A stretch of 64,000 nucleotides of DNA. Source: Rubrobacter tropicus. GTDB lineage: Bacteria; Actinomycetota; Rubrobacteria; Rubrobacterales; Rubrobacteraceae. Shown here piece after piece: positions 7,995 to 16,341 of this stretch. Every line of letters starts with the position of its first letter. Within the stretch, counting starts at the first letter, position 1. Location of the stretch: contig NZ_CP045119.1 in assembly GCF_011492945.1 (NCBI RefSeq), positions 2,914,001-2,978,000 of the forward strand. Reading direction: 5' to 3'. Position numbers and translations under genes: made by a program. The notes under the pieces were generated by a model. The model did no database searches. It was not told the DNA's origin and saw nothing but the letters and a program-made list of their open reading frames with translations.

Positions 7995-9368
7995 TCAGAT
8001 GGCGCTCTGGATGTCTTCCGCGAGCGTCGGGTGGATGTAGACGGCCTCGCGCACGACGGAGAGGGGCTGGTCGGCGTTCATCAGGTCCTCGTAGATGTGG
8101 ACGAGCTCGCCGCCTTCTGCGGTCAGGACGGCGGCGCCGAGGACGCGGTCGTTCGAGGCGTCGGCGACCACCTTTATGAAACCCTTGTTCTCGCCGAGTT
8201 CGAAGGCCTTGCCCTTCTCCCCCTCCATGTCGAAACGGTGGACCTCGACCTCGTGGCCGGCCTCGCGGGCCGCGCGCTCGGTCATGCCAACGCGTCCGAG
8301 TTCGGGGTCGGTGAAGACGGCGTACGGCACGACGCGGTCGGTGGTGCGCGAGCCGTCGCCGGCCATCTGGGAGAGGAGCACCCTGTGGTCGTCGTAGGAG
8401 GTGTGGGTGAACATCGGACCGCCCCTTATGTCCCCGGCCGCCCAGATGCCTTCTGCGCCCGTCGCCAGCCGCTCGTCGGTCTCGATGAAGCCCCTGCGGT
8501 CCGTCTCCACCCCGACGTTCTCCAGGCCGAGGTCGTCGGTGTTCGGGCGGCGTCCGGTCGCGAGGAAGAGGTGCGTGGCCCTGACCTCCGCCGGGTCGCC
8601 CCCGTCGAGCGTCAGGGTGAGGCCATCCCCGTCGGTGGCGACGCCCTGGGCGCGCTCGCAGAAGACGAACCGGATACCCTCCTCGGCCAGCAGGCCGCGC
8701 ATGGCCTCGGAGACGTCCTCGTCCTCGACCGGGGCGACGTGGTCCGAGGAGCCCACGACCACGGTAACGTCGCTCCCCATCCGGCGGTAGAACTGTGCCA
8801 TCTCCAGGCCGATGTAGCTGCCGCCGACCAGAACGAGGTGCCCCGGCAAGTCCTCCCTGTCCATCCAGTTGCCCGCGTCGATGTAGTCGACGGCATCCAG
8901 GCCGTCTATCGGGGGGATCAGGGTGCGGGTCCCGGTGTTCAGGACCACCTGGCCGACGAGGAGGGAGCGGTCCCCGACGCTCACGCGGAAGCCGCCCTGT
9001 TCCTTGCCTTCGATCCTGGCGTGGCCCCGGATCAGGGCGGGGTTCTCAGATCCTTGCAGGCCCTTGTCGAGGCCGGCGCGCTTCGTCTCGGCCACACCCC
9101 TCGCCCGCCGGAGTACCGCCGGGAAGTCGATGCGAACCTCGGGGATCTCGACCCCGTACTCGGACGCCCGCCTCGCCTGGAACGCCACCTTCGCGGACGC
9201 GATGGCGGCCTTCGTCGGGCTGCAGCCGAAGTTTACGCACGACCCGCCGAGGTCCTTTCGCTCCGCGAGCGCGACGGTGCGGTCCTCGCCCGCCAGCTTG
9301 TAGGCGAGCGGGATGCCCGCCTGCCCGCCGCCGATGATCAGGACGTCGTAATCCGTTCCGTTCTGCAA
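7995..9368 (-). CDS. class I pyridine nucleotide-disulfide oxidoreductase
   Basis: 457 residues from TTG (GGAGCAAATCC upstream). FAD-binding VLIIGGGQAGIPLAYKL, redox-active C44-V-N-F-G-C49 in GGSCVNFGCSPTK, second Rossmann motif LVGGSYIGLEMAQFYRR, FAD-contacting WAAGDI, and C-terminal HPTLAED with the catalytic His-Glu pair. This suits the mercuric reductase/dihydrolipoamide dehydrogenase family. The Cys-Cys pair of MerA's C-terminus is absent, so mercuric reductase is unlikely. NADPH- or NADH-dependent disulfide reduction is inferred; no E2/E3 partner genes are near. Confidence 0.9.
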   Translation of the reverse strand: MQNGTDYDVLIIGGGQAGIPLAYKLAGEDRTVALAERKDLGGSCVNFGCSPTKAAIASAKVAFQARRASEYGVEIPEVRIDFPAVLRRARGVAETKRAGLDKGLQGSENPALIRGHARIEGKEQGGFRVSVGDRSLLVGQVVLNTGTRTLIPPIDGLDAVDYIDAGNWMDREDLPGHLVLVGGSYIGLEMAQFYRRMGSDVTVVVGSSDHVAPVEDEDVSEAMRGLLAEEGIRFVFCERAQGVATDGDGLTLTLDGGDPAEVRATHLFLATGRRPNTDDLGLENVGVETDRRGFIETDERLATGAEGIWAAGDIRGGPMFTHTSYDDHRVLLSQMAGDGSRTTDRVVPYAVFTDPELGRVGMTERAAREAGHEVEVHRFDMEGEKGKAFELGENKGFIKVVADASNDRVLGAAVLTAEGGELVHIYEDLMNADQPLSVVREAVYIHPTLAEDIQSAI

Positions 9369-9407
9369 GGATTTGCTCCTTCTAGGTTGCGTCGGGTATT
9401 GGACGAC

Positions 9408-9860
9408 TCAGGAGATACCCACGCCGGCCATCTCGCAACCGCGCGGCTCCTCATCGTCGTCGGCGTTCATTAGGACCTCGTCGCGGCCGGGGCCGCAGGA
9501 GACCTCGTCCCTCCCCGCCTCTCCCACGGATTTCCGGTCCTGCGCGTCAACCAGGTCGTCGCCGGGGCCGCCGTAGAGCTTATCCTTGCCCTCTCCGCCG
9601 TAGATCTCGTCGTCCCCCCCCATGCCCCGCACCACATCGTCGCCGCCCCCGGCCCTGATGACGTCGTCGCCCGCCGTGCCGATGAGGATATCGTCGCCGC
9701 CGGTCCCCTCCGGCGTCGTTCGTGAGGCGGCCCCGGAGGACGTGGTCTCGCCGTTCGCTTCGCCAGCGCCGTTAGGGCTACCCGCCTGGCCGCAGGCGGA
9801 CGAGAGGATTAGGCAACCGAAGACGACGCACAGCGCGGGCAGGGAACCTGTACGGGCCAA
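9408..9860 (-). CDS. RTX-like calcium-binding lipoprotein
   Basis: 150 residues from TTG 9860 with GGAG 9 bp upstream. An N-terminal lipoprotein signal ends in LILSSAC, so the protein should be anchored to the outer face of the membrane. After a Ser/Gly linker come nonapeptide RTX repeats (GGDDILIGTAGDDVIRAGGG, GGDDEIYGGEGKDKLYGG) that form Ca2+-bound beta-rolls. The C-terminus has a CGPGRDEV...C segment, like the two other RTX-type proteins at 32475 and 40856. It lies 8 bp from the upstream gene and is probably co-transcribed. Confidence 0.8.
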   Translation of the reverse strand: MARTGSLPALCVVFGCLILSSACGQAGSPNGAGEANGETTSSGAASRTTPEGTGGDDILIGTAGDDVIRAGGGDDVVRGMGGDDEIYGGEGKDKLYGGPGDDLVDAQDRKSVGEAGRDEVSCGPGRDEVLMNADDDEEPRGCEMAGVGIS

Positions 9861-9868
9861 GGGGGCTC

Positions 9869-10561
9869 CTACCGGACGACCGCGCCGTCGTCGCGCAGGA
9901 TCTCCACGGCGTCGGGGTCGGTGTGGAAGACCCGCACCTGCACCGTGGAGGCCGCGAGCAGCAACCCGAGGATGCCGCCCCCGCGCAGGTCCTGCGGGTT
10001 GGCCGGCTCGACCCATCCGACCTCCGCGTTCGAGAGGTCGGCGTCCGTGGTGACGAACCGCTGGAGCAGAAGGCTCAACGGCACCCGCAAGAGCAGGGCG
10101 GCCACGACGGACCCCACGACCATCAGGTACAGCGGCCAGCCCATGTAGATCCCAACCCCCAAAGAAGCGAAGAAGAGAATGGCCGTCAGCAGGTTAGCCG
10201 CCACGATGGTGGTGCCGCAGTTGCGGTGGATCGCCAGCCGCTTCTGCCCGCGCCTGAGCCTCCGCAATGCCTCCCTGGCCGCACTATCCACCTCTTCGAG
10301 CGAACGCACACCCTGCACGAAGAAGCCATCGTCGGTCGAAAAGCCGTTCAGCTTGCGGCCCGGCTCCCGCTCCATCATCACCACTATCGTCGCGTGCTCC
10401 AGCGCGTGGTTGCGGCGTAAGATCCTGTTCCCGACCACCGCCTTGAGCTGCCTCGGGTAGACGAACAGACTCCCCACCGCCTGCAACGAGAACAAAATAG
10501 GCAGCAGAAAGATGAAGAGGACCACGAAAAACGCCACGAGCAGAACCAGTACAAGGGCCAC
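9869..10561 (-). CDS. DUF6391-type membrane protein
   Basis: 230 residues. An N-terminal TM helix is followed by RRNHALEHATIVVMM, NGFSTDDGFFVQG and RLAIHRNCGTTIV, conserved blocks of the DUF6391 family, then two more TM helices (NLLTAILFFASLGVGIYM; LYLMVVGSVVAALLL). A hydrophobic glycine-rich patch and a short C-terminal domain (VQVRVFHTDPDAVEIL) complete it. Function is unknown. It is the first gene of a probable two-gene operon with the RTX lipoprotein. Confidence 0.75.
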   Translation of the reverse strand: MALVLVLLVAFFVVLFIFLLPILFSLQAVGSLFVYPRQLKAVVGNRILRRNHALEHATIVVMMEREPGRKLNGFSTDDGFFVQGVRSLEEVDSAAREALRRLRRGQKRLAIHRNCGTTIVAANLLTAILFFASLGVGIYMGWPLYLMVVGSVVAALLLRVPLSLLLQRFVTTDADLSNAEVGWVEPANPQDLRGGGILGLLLAASTVQVRVFHTDPDAVEILRDDGAVVR

Positions 10562-10615
10562 GTACAGCTACTTTCCTCGGTTGGGATACGTCCTGTCAGG
10601 GATTATATCTTAGCC

Positions 10616-10760
10616 GGTCAGCACGCTGCGCCCTACGGGCTCCGCTCTCAGCACGCTTCGCGCCTCTCAGCACGCTTCGGCCTGCTACGCAGCCCTCGCT
10701 CTCAGCCCGTCAGCAAGTAGCTGAAGTGCTGACTAGCTGAAGTGCTGACCAGTTGCAATG
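10616..10760. repeat. dispersed TCAGC-type intergenic repeat, copy 2
   Basis: A dense array of TCAGCACGCT, CTCTCAGC, CCCGTCAGC and GCTGAAGTGCTGAC units. The right end runs into the last codons of the selenoprotein gene (stop at 10733), so this repeat supplies its C-terminal residues. Confidence 0.75.
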
Positions 10761-11383
10761 CTGACCTCCGCGGGACCGTCCAACTCGTGCAGTAGGGCGA
10801 GTGCTGCGAGGGCGACGCGTCTGTGGCCCTCCTTGTCCCCCGGCTCGCCCATCGGGAGGTTGTACGGGAACGGGACGTGGGCCACGCGGGGGGCCTTTAC
10901 GCCGTGTTCCATGGCGAGGGTTACGGTCGGTATGCCCCTGGCCTCTATGGCTTCGCTTACCAGGCCGACGGCCCGGTGGCAGAGTGGTCAGGAGGGGGTT
11001 AGCAGGACGGCGTCGGCGCCGTCTTCGACGAGCCTGGCGGCGACCTCGGGGGCCGTTCTTTCGGACAGAGGTTGCGTGTCGTGGATCGCGCCCATAAAGG
11101 AGAAGTGGCGGGGGTTGAGGCCGCCTATCAAGCCCTCAGACGCCAGTTCGCGCAGGGTCCACAGGGGGAAGACGGAGTCCAGGTCGGAGCCTTCGTCGGG
11201 GCGGTGGTAGGCGTGGGTCCAGGTGAGCTCCCGCGCGCTGGTCGGGATCTCGCGGTAAGAGCAGTCACCCGCGGGGTCGTCTATGTCGAAACGCGGCTGC
11301 CCCGGCGGGTGCACGCCGCCGGTCGTCACGAGCGCCAGCCGGCTCTCGCCGAGGGACTTTGTCGAGCAGGCGAACGGGATCAC
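10733..11383 (-). CDS. selenoprotein B-family reductase-like protein, in-frame TGA (Sec132)
   Basis: Reading from GTG 11383, the frame runs through IPFACSTKSLGESRLALVTT, GGLNPRHFSFMGAIHD and DGADAVLLTPS, meets TGA at 10990-10988, then continues without interruption as PLCHRAVGLVSEAIEARG, IPTVTLAMEHGVKAPRVAHV and VPFPYNLPMGEPGDKEGHRR to a TAG at 10733 (216 residues). Both sides match the glycine/sarcosine/betaine reductase selenoprotein B family. The TGA sits exactly where that family has Sec or Cys (LLTPx-U/C-PxC). A SECIS-like hairpin follows at the right distance. The GTG overlaps the ychF stop by one base (TAGTG), implying translational coupling. If TGA were a true stop the product would be a 131-residue truncation lacking the redox motif. 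Confidence 0.8.
10959..10977 (-). promoter_or_regulatory. candidate bacterial SECIS hairpin
   Basis: Starting 11 nt after the TGA, ACCGGGCC pairs with GGCCUGGU (8 bp, one G-U) around a GUC loop. The loop G and U fall 19-20 nt downstream of the first base of UGA, within the spacing I know for bacterial SECIS apical loops, which need an exposed GU for SelB. Confidence 0.6.
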
Positions 11384-12465
11384 TAGACGTTGAAGCGGAT
11401 GAGCACGGTGTCGCCGTCTTTGACGACGTAGGCGCGGCCTTCGAGGCGGATGTCGGCCGACTCCTTGGCCTTCGACCAGGAGCCCGCCGCGACGATCCTC
11501 TCCCAGTCCCCCACCTCGGCGGCGATGAAGCCCCGCTCCATGTCCGTGTGGATGCGGCCCGCGGCGGTCCGGATCGTGGAGCCCTCCCGCACGGTCCAGG
11601 CCCGGCTCTCTTTCTCCCCGGCCGTGAAGAACGTGACGAGCCCGAGCAAACGGTAGGCGGCCCGCACGAACTCCTGAAAGCCCGTGGTCTCCAGCCCTAG
11701 CATCTCCAGGTACTCCCGCGCCTCTTCCTCCCCGAGGTCGACCACTTCGGCCTCGAGCTTCGCGGAGAGCCGCACGGTCTCGGCCCCCTCGCGCGCCGCC
11801 AGCTTCTCGACCCTCGCGCTGTACGTGTTGCCCTCGGCCACAGACTCCTCGTCCACGTTCGCCACGTAGAGGGTCGGCTTGGCCGTGATGAGCGTGCCCA
11901 TCGCCTCCTGAAGCGCTTCGGTCTTTGGGTATGAGCGGGCCGGGTTGCCGTCGGAGAGGTGGCCGAGCAGCTTCTCCAACTCGGCGGCCTCGGCCTTGAG
12001 CTTGGCGTCGCCCCCCTTCGCGGACCTGCCGACCCGGTCGAGCCTCCGCTCCACGGTGGCGAGGTCGGCGAGCAAAAGCTCCGTGTTTATGGTCTCCGCG
12101 TCGCCCTCGGGGTCCACCTTCCCCTCGACGTGGACCACGTCCTCGTCTTCGAAGCACCGGACGACGTGCGCAACGGCGTCGCACTCGCGGATGTGGCCCA
12201 GAAACTGGTTGCCCAGGCCCTCGCCCCCGCTAGCACCGCGCACGAGGCCGGCGATGTCCACGAAGTCCACCGTCGCGGGCACCACGCGCCGGCTCCTCAT
12301 GGTCTCGGCCAGGGCGTCGAGGCGCCCGTCCGGGACCACGGCGACGCCGAGGTTCGGGTCGATGGTCGTGAAAGGGTAGTTCTGCGCCTCGGCACCGGCC
12401 TTCGTCAGGCTGTTGAATACGGTGGACTTGCCTACGTTCGGTAGGCCTACGATTCCGACTCTCAT
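11383..12465 (-). CDS. ychF: redox-regulated ATPase YchF (Obg-like)
   Basis: 360 residues, the usual length. P-loop GLPNVGKST near the N-terminus, FVDIAGLVRGASGGEGLGNQFL switch II, the non-standard NVDE at the G4 position (base specificity shifted to ATP as known for YchF), and the C-terminal TGS domain ending TVLIRFNV. It binds the ribosome and hydrolyses ATP. The ATG is 6 bp after a TACACT -10 element, so the transcript is probably leaderless. The selenoprotein gene follows with a one-base overlap. Confidence 0.97.
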   Translation of the reverse strand: MRVGIVGLPNVGKSTVFNSLTKAGAEAQNYPFTTIDPNLGVAVVPDGRLDALAETMRSRRVVPATVDFVDIAGLVRGASGGEGLGNQFLGHIRECDAVAHVVRCFEDEDVVHVEGKVDPEGDAETINTELLLADLATVERRLDRVGRSAKGGDAKLKAEAAELEKLLGHLSDGNPARSYPKTEALQEAMGTLITAKPTLYVANVDEESVAEGNTYSARVEKLAAREGAETVRLSAKLEAEVVDLGEEEAREYLEMLGLETTGFQEFVRAAYRLLGLVTFFTAGEKESRAWTVREGSTIRTAAGRIHTDMERGFIAAEVGDWERIVAAGSWSKAKESADIRLEGRAYVVKDGDTVLIRFNV

Positions 12466-12471
12466 GGGGCT

Positions 12472-12477
12472 AGTGTA
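12472..12477 (-). promoter_or_regulatory. -10 element for leaderless ychF
   Basis: TACACT on the minus strand, 6 bp before the ATG at 12465. No Shine-Dalgarno sequence precedes the start. Confidence 0.5.
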
Positions 12478-12553
12478 ACAAACTGTAGCAAGTTCACGGG
12501 GCGGTCCCGCGGGTACGGTAAAATCCGGCCCAGAAGATCTATCCGGTTACAAA

Positions 12554-13045
12554 GTGGAAGGGCTTGCGTTGGACAGGCAGCTGCAGATACAGATCCTCCT
12601 GGATCACTACGAGAGGCCGCGCCACCGCGGCGCGCTCCGGGACGCGGACGTCGAGATGCCGGGGGGCAACCCCGGTTGCGGGGACGTGGTCACCGTCTAC
12701 CTCAAGGGGGAAGAGGACCACGAGCACATCCACGACGTCACCTACGAGGGCGAAGGGTGCACCATCAGCATGGCCGCCTCCAGCATGATCCTGGAGGAGA
12801 TCCACGACGGCAGCCTCACCATGGACCAGGTACTCGACCTCGACTACAACGAGATGATCGAGAAGCTCGGCCGCCAGATCGTCGCCTCCCGACCAAAGTG
12901 CGCAACTTTGGGCCTCGGCACCGTCAAGGCCGCCATCCGCAAGTACCAGAAAGACCGCCGCCTGGAAAAAGCCGGCGTCACGCGACCGGAGGACGAGGGC
13001 CTCGTCTTCGGCGACACCGCCGCAGAAGCGGCGAAAGGGAGCTAG
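12554..13045 (+). CDS. sufU: SufU/NifU-type iron-sulfur scaffold or sulfur acceptor
   Basis: 163 residues. C42 with D44 (NPGCGDVV), C69 (EGEGCTISMAASSMI) and C116 (RPKCATLGL) are the three cysteines and the aspartate that hold zinc in SufU. The family accepts sulfur from SufS. No sufBCDS genes are adjacent, which is unusual for the family. GTG 12554 is the first start; TTG 12569 with GGAAGG upstream would remove five residues and is equally good. TAAAAT at 12519 may be the -10. Confidence 0.9.
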   Translation: MEGLALDRQLQIQILLDHYERPRHRGALRDADVEMPGGNPGCGDVVTVYLKGEEDHEHIHDVTYEGEGCTISMAASSMILEEIHDGSLTMDQVLDLDYNEMIEKLGRQIVASRPKCATLGLGTVKAAIRKYQKDRRLEKAGVTRPEDEGLVFGDTAAEAAKGS

Positions 13046-13049
13046 TCAG

Positions 13050-13252
13050 GGCAGCTAGTCAGCACGCCGCTTCGCGGCTCTCAGCCCGTCAGCAAGTCGT
13101 CTCTGTTCGACGCACCATCCGTCACCCGAAACGCTGCGTCATGCGCGGCCCGGTCGGGCTCTGCGAGACTGAAAGCTGACTGGCTGAAAGCGAGGGCCGC
13201 AAGGCCCGAAGCGTGCTGAGAGCGGAGGCGAAGCCGGAGCGGGCTGACTAGC
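13050..13252. repeat. arm-core-arm repeat cassette, copy 3
   Basis: The left arm has TCAGCACGCCGC and CTCTCAGCCCGTCAGC; the right arm has the inverted counterparts GACTGGCTGAAAGCG, CGTGCTGAGAGCGGAGG and GGGCTGACTAGC. The core (about 13090-13168) starts AAGTCGTC, contains ACCCGAAA and GCGCGGCCCGGTCG, and aligns by eye with the cores at 24087-24170 and, inverted, 38450-38535. Confidence 0.75.
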
Positions 13253-13685
13253 TCCTCTTCGCCAATGCGCCGGCGACCGTGGCCGCTGCGACGAAGAGGG
13301 CGGCCTGGATGACGGCCGAGAGGACGATGCTGAGGAGGAAGAGCGTCCAGGCTTCGTCGGGGGAGATGGAGGTCCCGAGTACTTCGGATAGGGTGGCGGC
13401 CATGCGGGGGGAGCCTATGCCGCGGGCCGCTACGAGCGCCCCGGCCGAGGCGCCGACCACGTAGACGGGGGCCGCGACCGCGCCTCCGATGAGGCCGGAG
13501 AGGGCGCCCGGACGGTCGGTTTCTGCCCCGGCGGCCCGCCTGCCGCAGGAGTAGCCGACGAAGATCCCGGCGATGATGCCGGCAAGGGAACCCAGCAGCG
13601 AGGCGAAGAAGCCGAGCAACCCGCCGATCCCGCCCCAGACCATACCGACGCGTAACGCGCCGCCGCGCTCTTCTTTCTGCTCCAT
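13248..13685 (-). CDS. small multi-pass membrane protein
   Basis: 145 residues with four predicted TM helices (around 14-45, 62-88, 112-135), rich in Gly and Ala. A single cysteine lies in GYSCGRRAAG. The last residues overlap the adjacent repeat. I recognise no family. Confidence 0.6.
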   Translation of the reverse strand: MEQKEERGGALRVGMVWGGIGGLLGFFASLLGSLAGIIAGIFVGYSCGRRAAGAETDRPGALSGLIGGAVAAPVYVVGASAGALVAARGIGSPRMAATLSEVLGTSISPDEAWTLFLLSIVLSAVIQAALFVAAATVAGALAKRS

Positions 13686-13722
13686 GGCCGCATTCTAGCG
13701 GCCCGCGCCGCTCCCGCCCGGC

Positions 13723-13956
13723 TCAGAGGCTGCGCAAGAGCCCCATCGCGCGGTAGCGACCCACGTGGTTCCACCCGCTGTCGGCCTCACGGTCACGTTC
13801 GGGGGCCGGGCCTATGTCCTCGATCAGGCTCCCGCCACAGAAGCACGCCCTGGAGGTCCCGTCGTGGAGCAAAGACGCCACGCTCTCGGCGTCGTATACC
13901 GCCGGACATCCGGAACAACGCCACAGAAAAGTAACCGTCTCTTCGTGAGAGATCAT
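13723..13956 (-). CDS. small zinc-finger-like hypothetical protein (77 aa)
   Basis: ATG 13956 preceded by GGCGGGGTGG. WRCSGCPAVYD and ACFCGGSLIED provide a CxxC plus CxC arrangement typical of a one-zinc ribbon. The C-terminal half is polar. Function unknown; it reads in the same direction as the pilin operon's flank but is separated from it by over 100 bp. Confidence 0.6.
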   Translation of the reverse strand: MISHEETVTFLWRCSGCPAVYDAESVASLLHDGTSRACFCGGSLIEDIGPAPERDREADSGWNHVGRYRAMGLLRSL

Positions 13957-14078
13957 AACCACCCCGCCGTTTCCCGCCCGTCGGCTGCAGACTACACCCG
14001 ATCCCGGGCCACCTGAAGGGAGAAACGTTAAGGACGGGTTAAGAACCTCGCGGCGCCTGGCGCCCGGTCATCGACTTC

Positions 14079-14627
14079 CTACTCGTGGGCCTCCCGCCAG
14101 CTCCACTGCTCGACCTCGCCCGGGCCGGCAACGTAAAGGATCACCTCGACCTTGCGCCTCGTCTCGCCGGAGACGCCTTCGGAGACCACCAGAAAGTAGT
14201 CCCGCTCCGGGTAGTCGGAGAGGCCATCCGGCACGGGCTCCGGCGCGTGGTCCCCTTCTCGCTGTTGCCCCTGTTCCGTTGCGGGGATCAGGTACCGGAC
14301 GGTCACGGTCGCGGAGCCGTGATCGAGGGTTAGCTTCTTGCCGGGCGGGTCGCCGCCCGGTGAGACGTAGGCCCACTCCGCGTTCTCAGAGGCGTCGGCG
14401 TCGTAGTGTTCCGGGCTTGCGTCGGAGCGCAGGCGCGCGGCGGCGGCCCGGGCGCCTGCGTCGGCGAGGTCGAACGCCCTCTGGCCGTGGTTGGCGGAGA
14501 TCGTCGAGAGAAGGTCGCTCCGAACGACGGCCAGGAAACCGGCGGCCAGAACGCCGATGAGGACCACCAGGATCACGGCCAGGCCCAACGCCACCCCCGA
14601 CTCGTCCGGCCGCGGGCGCCGGATCAC
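14079..14627 (-). CDS. PilX-like minor pilin assembly protein
   Basis: 182 residues. An N-terminal hydrophobic helix (VALGLAVILVVLIGVLAAGFLAVV) preceded by a charged leader DESG gives a PilX-type pilin-like N-terminus, followed by ANHGQRAFDLADAGARAAAARL, typical of PilX/GspK families. It is the last of four overlapping pilin-like genes (15647, 15229, 14624, 14079), the overlap with the previous gene being 4 bp. It probably forms part of the initiation complex at the pilus tip. Confidence 0.7.
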   Translation of the reverse strand: MIRRPRPDESGVALGLAVILVVLIGVLAAGFLAVVRSDLLSTISANHGQRAFDLADAGARAAAARLRSDASPEHYDADASENAEWAYVSPGGDPPGKKLTLDHGSATVTVRYLIPATEQGQQREGDHAPEPVPDGLSDYPERDYFLVVSEGVSGETRRKVEVILYVAGPGEVEQWSWREAHE

Positions 14628-15232
14628 ACCCCACCCCGATTCCTCAAGGCAACTACCGTCGTGAGCGTCTGTTCTAAAGGCTCCCCTCCGGCCGCCCTTC
14701 CGGCGGAGATCTCCAACTCGATGCGCACCAGGGCGACGTCGCTCTCGCTTCCGCTTACTACCGGCCCCCCGTTCGCGTCGAGGTACTCGAAGGTGAGCGC
14801 CCTGCCGTCTCCGTCCGCGTCCCTCGCGCCCTCGACCAGCCGGCCGCCGTTTCTGAGGGGATTACCGTCCCCGTCCAGCGTGTAGGAGATCTTCTCGCCC
14901 CCTTCCATGGCCCCGGTGGCCGGGTTCAGCGTCCGGCGGTTGCCGTTCAGGTCGTTGCCGAAGGTCAGGCGTTCTGCCGTGAATTCTAGGAGCAGGGTCT
15001 CGTTCCCGTTCGGCTTGTCCCGGGGGTACGCCGCGCGGATCTCACGCTCCATCCTCGCCAGCCCGAGACGGGCGGCCTGCGCCGCCTCGGCCCTGTCGCG
15101 CCCGGCCCCGAAGATCCTGACGCCCGCGTCGAACATCGCGTAGAGCGCGAAGAGAACGGCGGCCATCATCACCATCGCGACCAGTGCCTCCGCCAGCGTA
15201 AACCCTTCCTCCCGCAGGAACCTCCGGCTCAC
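14624..15232 (-). CDS. minor prepilin, PilW/GspJ-like
   Basis: 202 residues from GTG 15232, which overlaps the upstream stop by GTGA. The prepilin signature EEG-FTLAEALVAMVMM supplies the G/F peptidase site and E5. GRDRAEAAQAARLGLARMEREIRAA is the conserved alpha-1 C-terminal part of PilW/GspJ proteins. The globular domain is not recognisable. It would be processed by a prepilin peptidase not encoded here. Confidence 0.8.
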   Translation of the reverse strand: MSRRFLREEGFTLAEALVAMVMMAAVLFALYAMFDAGVRIFGAGRDRAEAAQAARLGLARMEREIRAAYPRDKPNGNETLLLEFTAERLTFGNDLNGNRRTLNPATGAMEGGEKISYTLDGDGNPLRNGGRLVEGARDADGDGRALTFEYLDANGGPVVSGSESDVALVRIELEISAGRAAGGEPLEQTLTTVVALRNRGGV

Positions 15233-15666
15233 GGCGGCCTCCCGGAGACGAACCCCGTGGTCGAGTATGAGCGGTCGCCCTCCCACTCGACCAGCACGTC
15301 CATCCGCATCTGGCCCGTGGGAGAACCCGCCGTCCCGGAGAGTTCCCCGCTCACGAACGCCGTCCGCACCGAGAGGGCGAAGCCATCAACGGTGACGCCC
15401 GGCGGCCCCGGCGGGGCGTACCGCTCGACGGCGCTGTCCGCGGCGCCGCCCGGCCTGTGGTACGGGAGCGCCCGCGCCTCTTCCAGCTCAGAGCCCGCGA
15501 GGGCGCGGGCGGCGTCGTACTCGCCGGAGGAGGTCGCGGCCCGGTGGCCCGCCTCGAGCACCCCGACCACCGGGACCATGGCGAGGGTGAGCACGACCAT
15601 CGCCACCGTCACCTCGACGAGCGAGGAGCCGGCCTCGTCCTTCCGCTCAACCGTAGACGATCTCAC
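15229..15666 (-). CDS. minor prepilin, PilV/GspI-like
   Basis: 145 residues from GTG 15666, overlapping the upstream gene by 20 bp. The N-terminal region EAG-SSLVEVTVAMVVLTLAMVP keeps the glycine and the E5 of a prepilin signal but has Ser for Phe at +1. ARALAGSELEEARALPYHRPGG is characteristic of PilV/GspI. Operon position between GspH-like and GspJ-like proteins fits the canonical minor pseudopilin order. Confidence 0.8.
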   Translation of the reverse strand: MRSSTVERKDEAGSSLVEVTVAMVVLTLAMVPVVGVLEAGHRAATSSGEYDAARALAGSELEEARALPYHRPGGAADSAVERYAPPGPPGVTVDGFALSVRTAFVSGELSGTAGSPTGQMRMDVLVEWEGDRSYSTTGFVSGRPP

Positions 15667-16261
15667 CGATCCTGATCCTGGCCGTGGGGGCCTGGAAGAC
15701 CACGCCGCACGACGGACTCCCGTCTTCGGAACTCACCCTCACCGTGCCGCTCTGCCCCGGGCGCAGGGTCCGCACGGTCCCGTTGGAGTTGAACTCCAGG
15801 GTCCGCGTCCCTTCTGGCCCGCACCTGCTCGGCGCCACGACGGCGTCGGGGTCGCCGCCCGAGCAGTCCGGATCGAAGGAGAATTCCCCGATCTTCGTGC
15901 CCCGGGGCAACCCTTTGGGCGACGGGGGCGTATCGGGGGCCAGGGCCGGCGAGGCGTCGTCTGCGCTGTAGGCGGCCTTGAGCTCGATCAGGCAGTAGTC
16001 CGCCCCGGAACAGCCCGCGAGCGGTATCCCATCGGACGCCATCACCAGGCGCCAGTCCGTCAACCCTTGCGTGGCGTTGGAGTGGGCGAGACGCATGTCC
16101 GAGGCAAGCTGGTCCGCGGCCGCCTCGACCCGCCAGCGTTCCAGCAGGGCCAGAAAGATAATGACGGCAATCGCCGCCAGAATGCCCGAGATGGCAACGG
16201 CCGTCAGGATCTCGGGCAGCGTATAGCCCCGTTCATCACGCCGGAATATTTCGGATCTCAC
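15647..16261 (-). CDS. minor prepilin, GspH/FimT-like
   Basis: 204 residues from GTG 16261, the start nearest the prepilin leader; upstream in-frame starts would add a tail that runs into the hairpin at 16311. RDERG-YTLPEILTAVAISGILAAIAVI is a type 3 signal (Tyr at +1, Glu at +5). A GspH/FimT-type beta domain is suggested by TRTLEFNSNGTVRTL near the C-terminus. Four cysteines could form two disulfides. First gene of the minor pilin operon. Confidence 0.8.
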   Translation of the reverse strand: MRSEIFRRDERGYTLPEILTAVAISGILAAIAVIIFLALLERWRVEAAADQLASDMRLAHSNATQGLTDWRLVMASDGIPLAGCSGADYCLIELKAAYSADDASPALAPDTPPSPKGLPRGTKIGEFSFDPDCSGGDPDAVVAPSRCGPEGTRTLEFNSNGTVRTLRPGQSGTVRVSSEDGSPSCGVVFQAPTARIRIGEIVYG

Positions 16262-16310
16262 CCCAAGCACGACACCATATTCGGCGCGGGACGGAGAGAG
16301 CTTTAGAGCA

Positions 16311-16341
16311 GATTGCAGGGAGGTTGGACCTCCCTGCAATC
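16311..16341. other. perfect 14-bp hairpin upstream of the pilin operon
   Basis: GATTGCAGGGAGGT, loop TGG, ACCTCCCTGCAATC. It lies 50 bp upstream of the first pilin start on the minus strand and could act as a terminator or attenuator-type element. No clear T-tract follows on either strand. Confidence 0.5.

Noticed and set aside
7686-9473. 595-codon plus-strand frame opposite the flavin disulfide reductase
   Set aside because: Antisense to a gene with complete FAD and redox motifs; no start site or homology visible.
10988-12184. Long 398-codon minus-strand frame crossing ychF
   Set aside because: Only its last 131 codons (from GTG 11383) are real, being the first part of the selenoprotein; the rest is out of frame within ychF.
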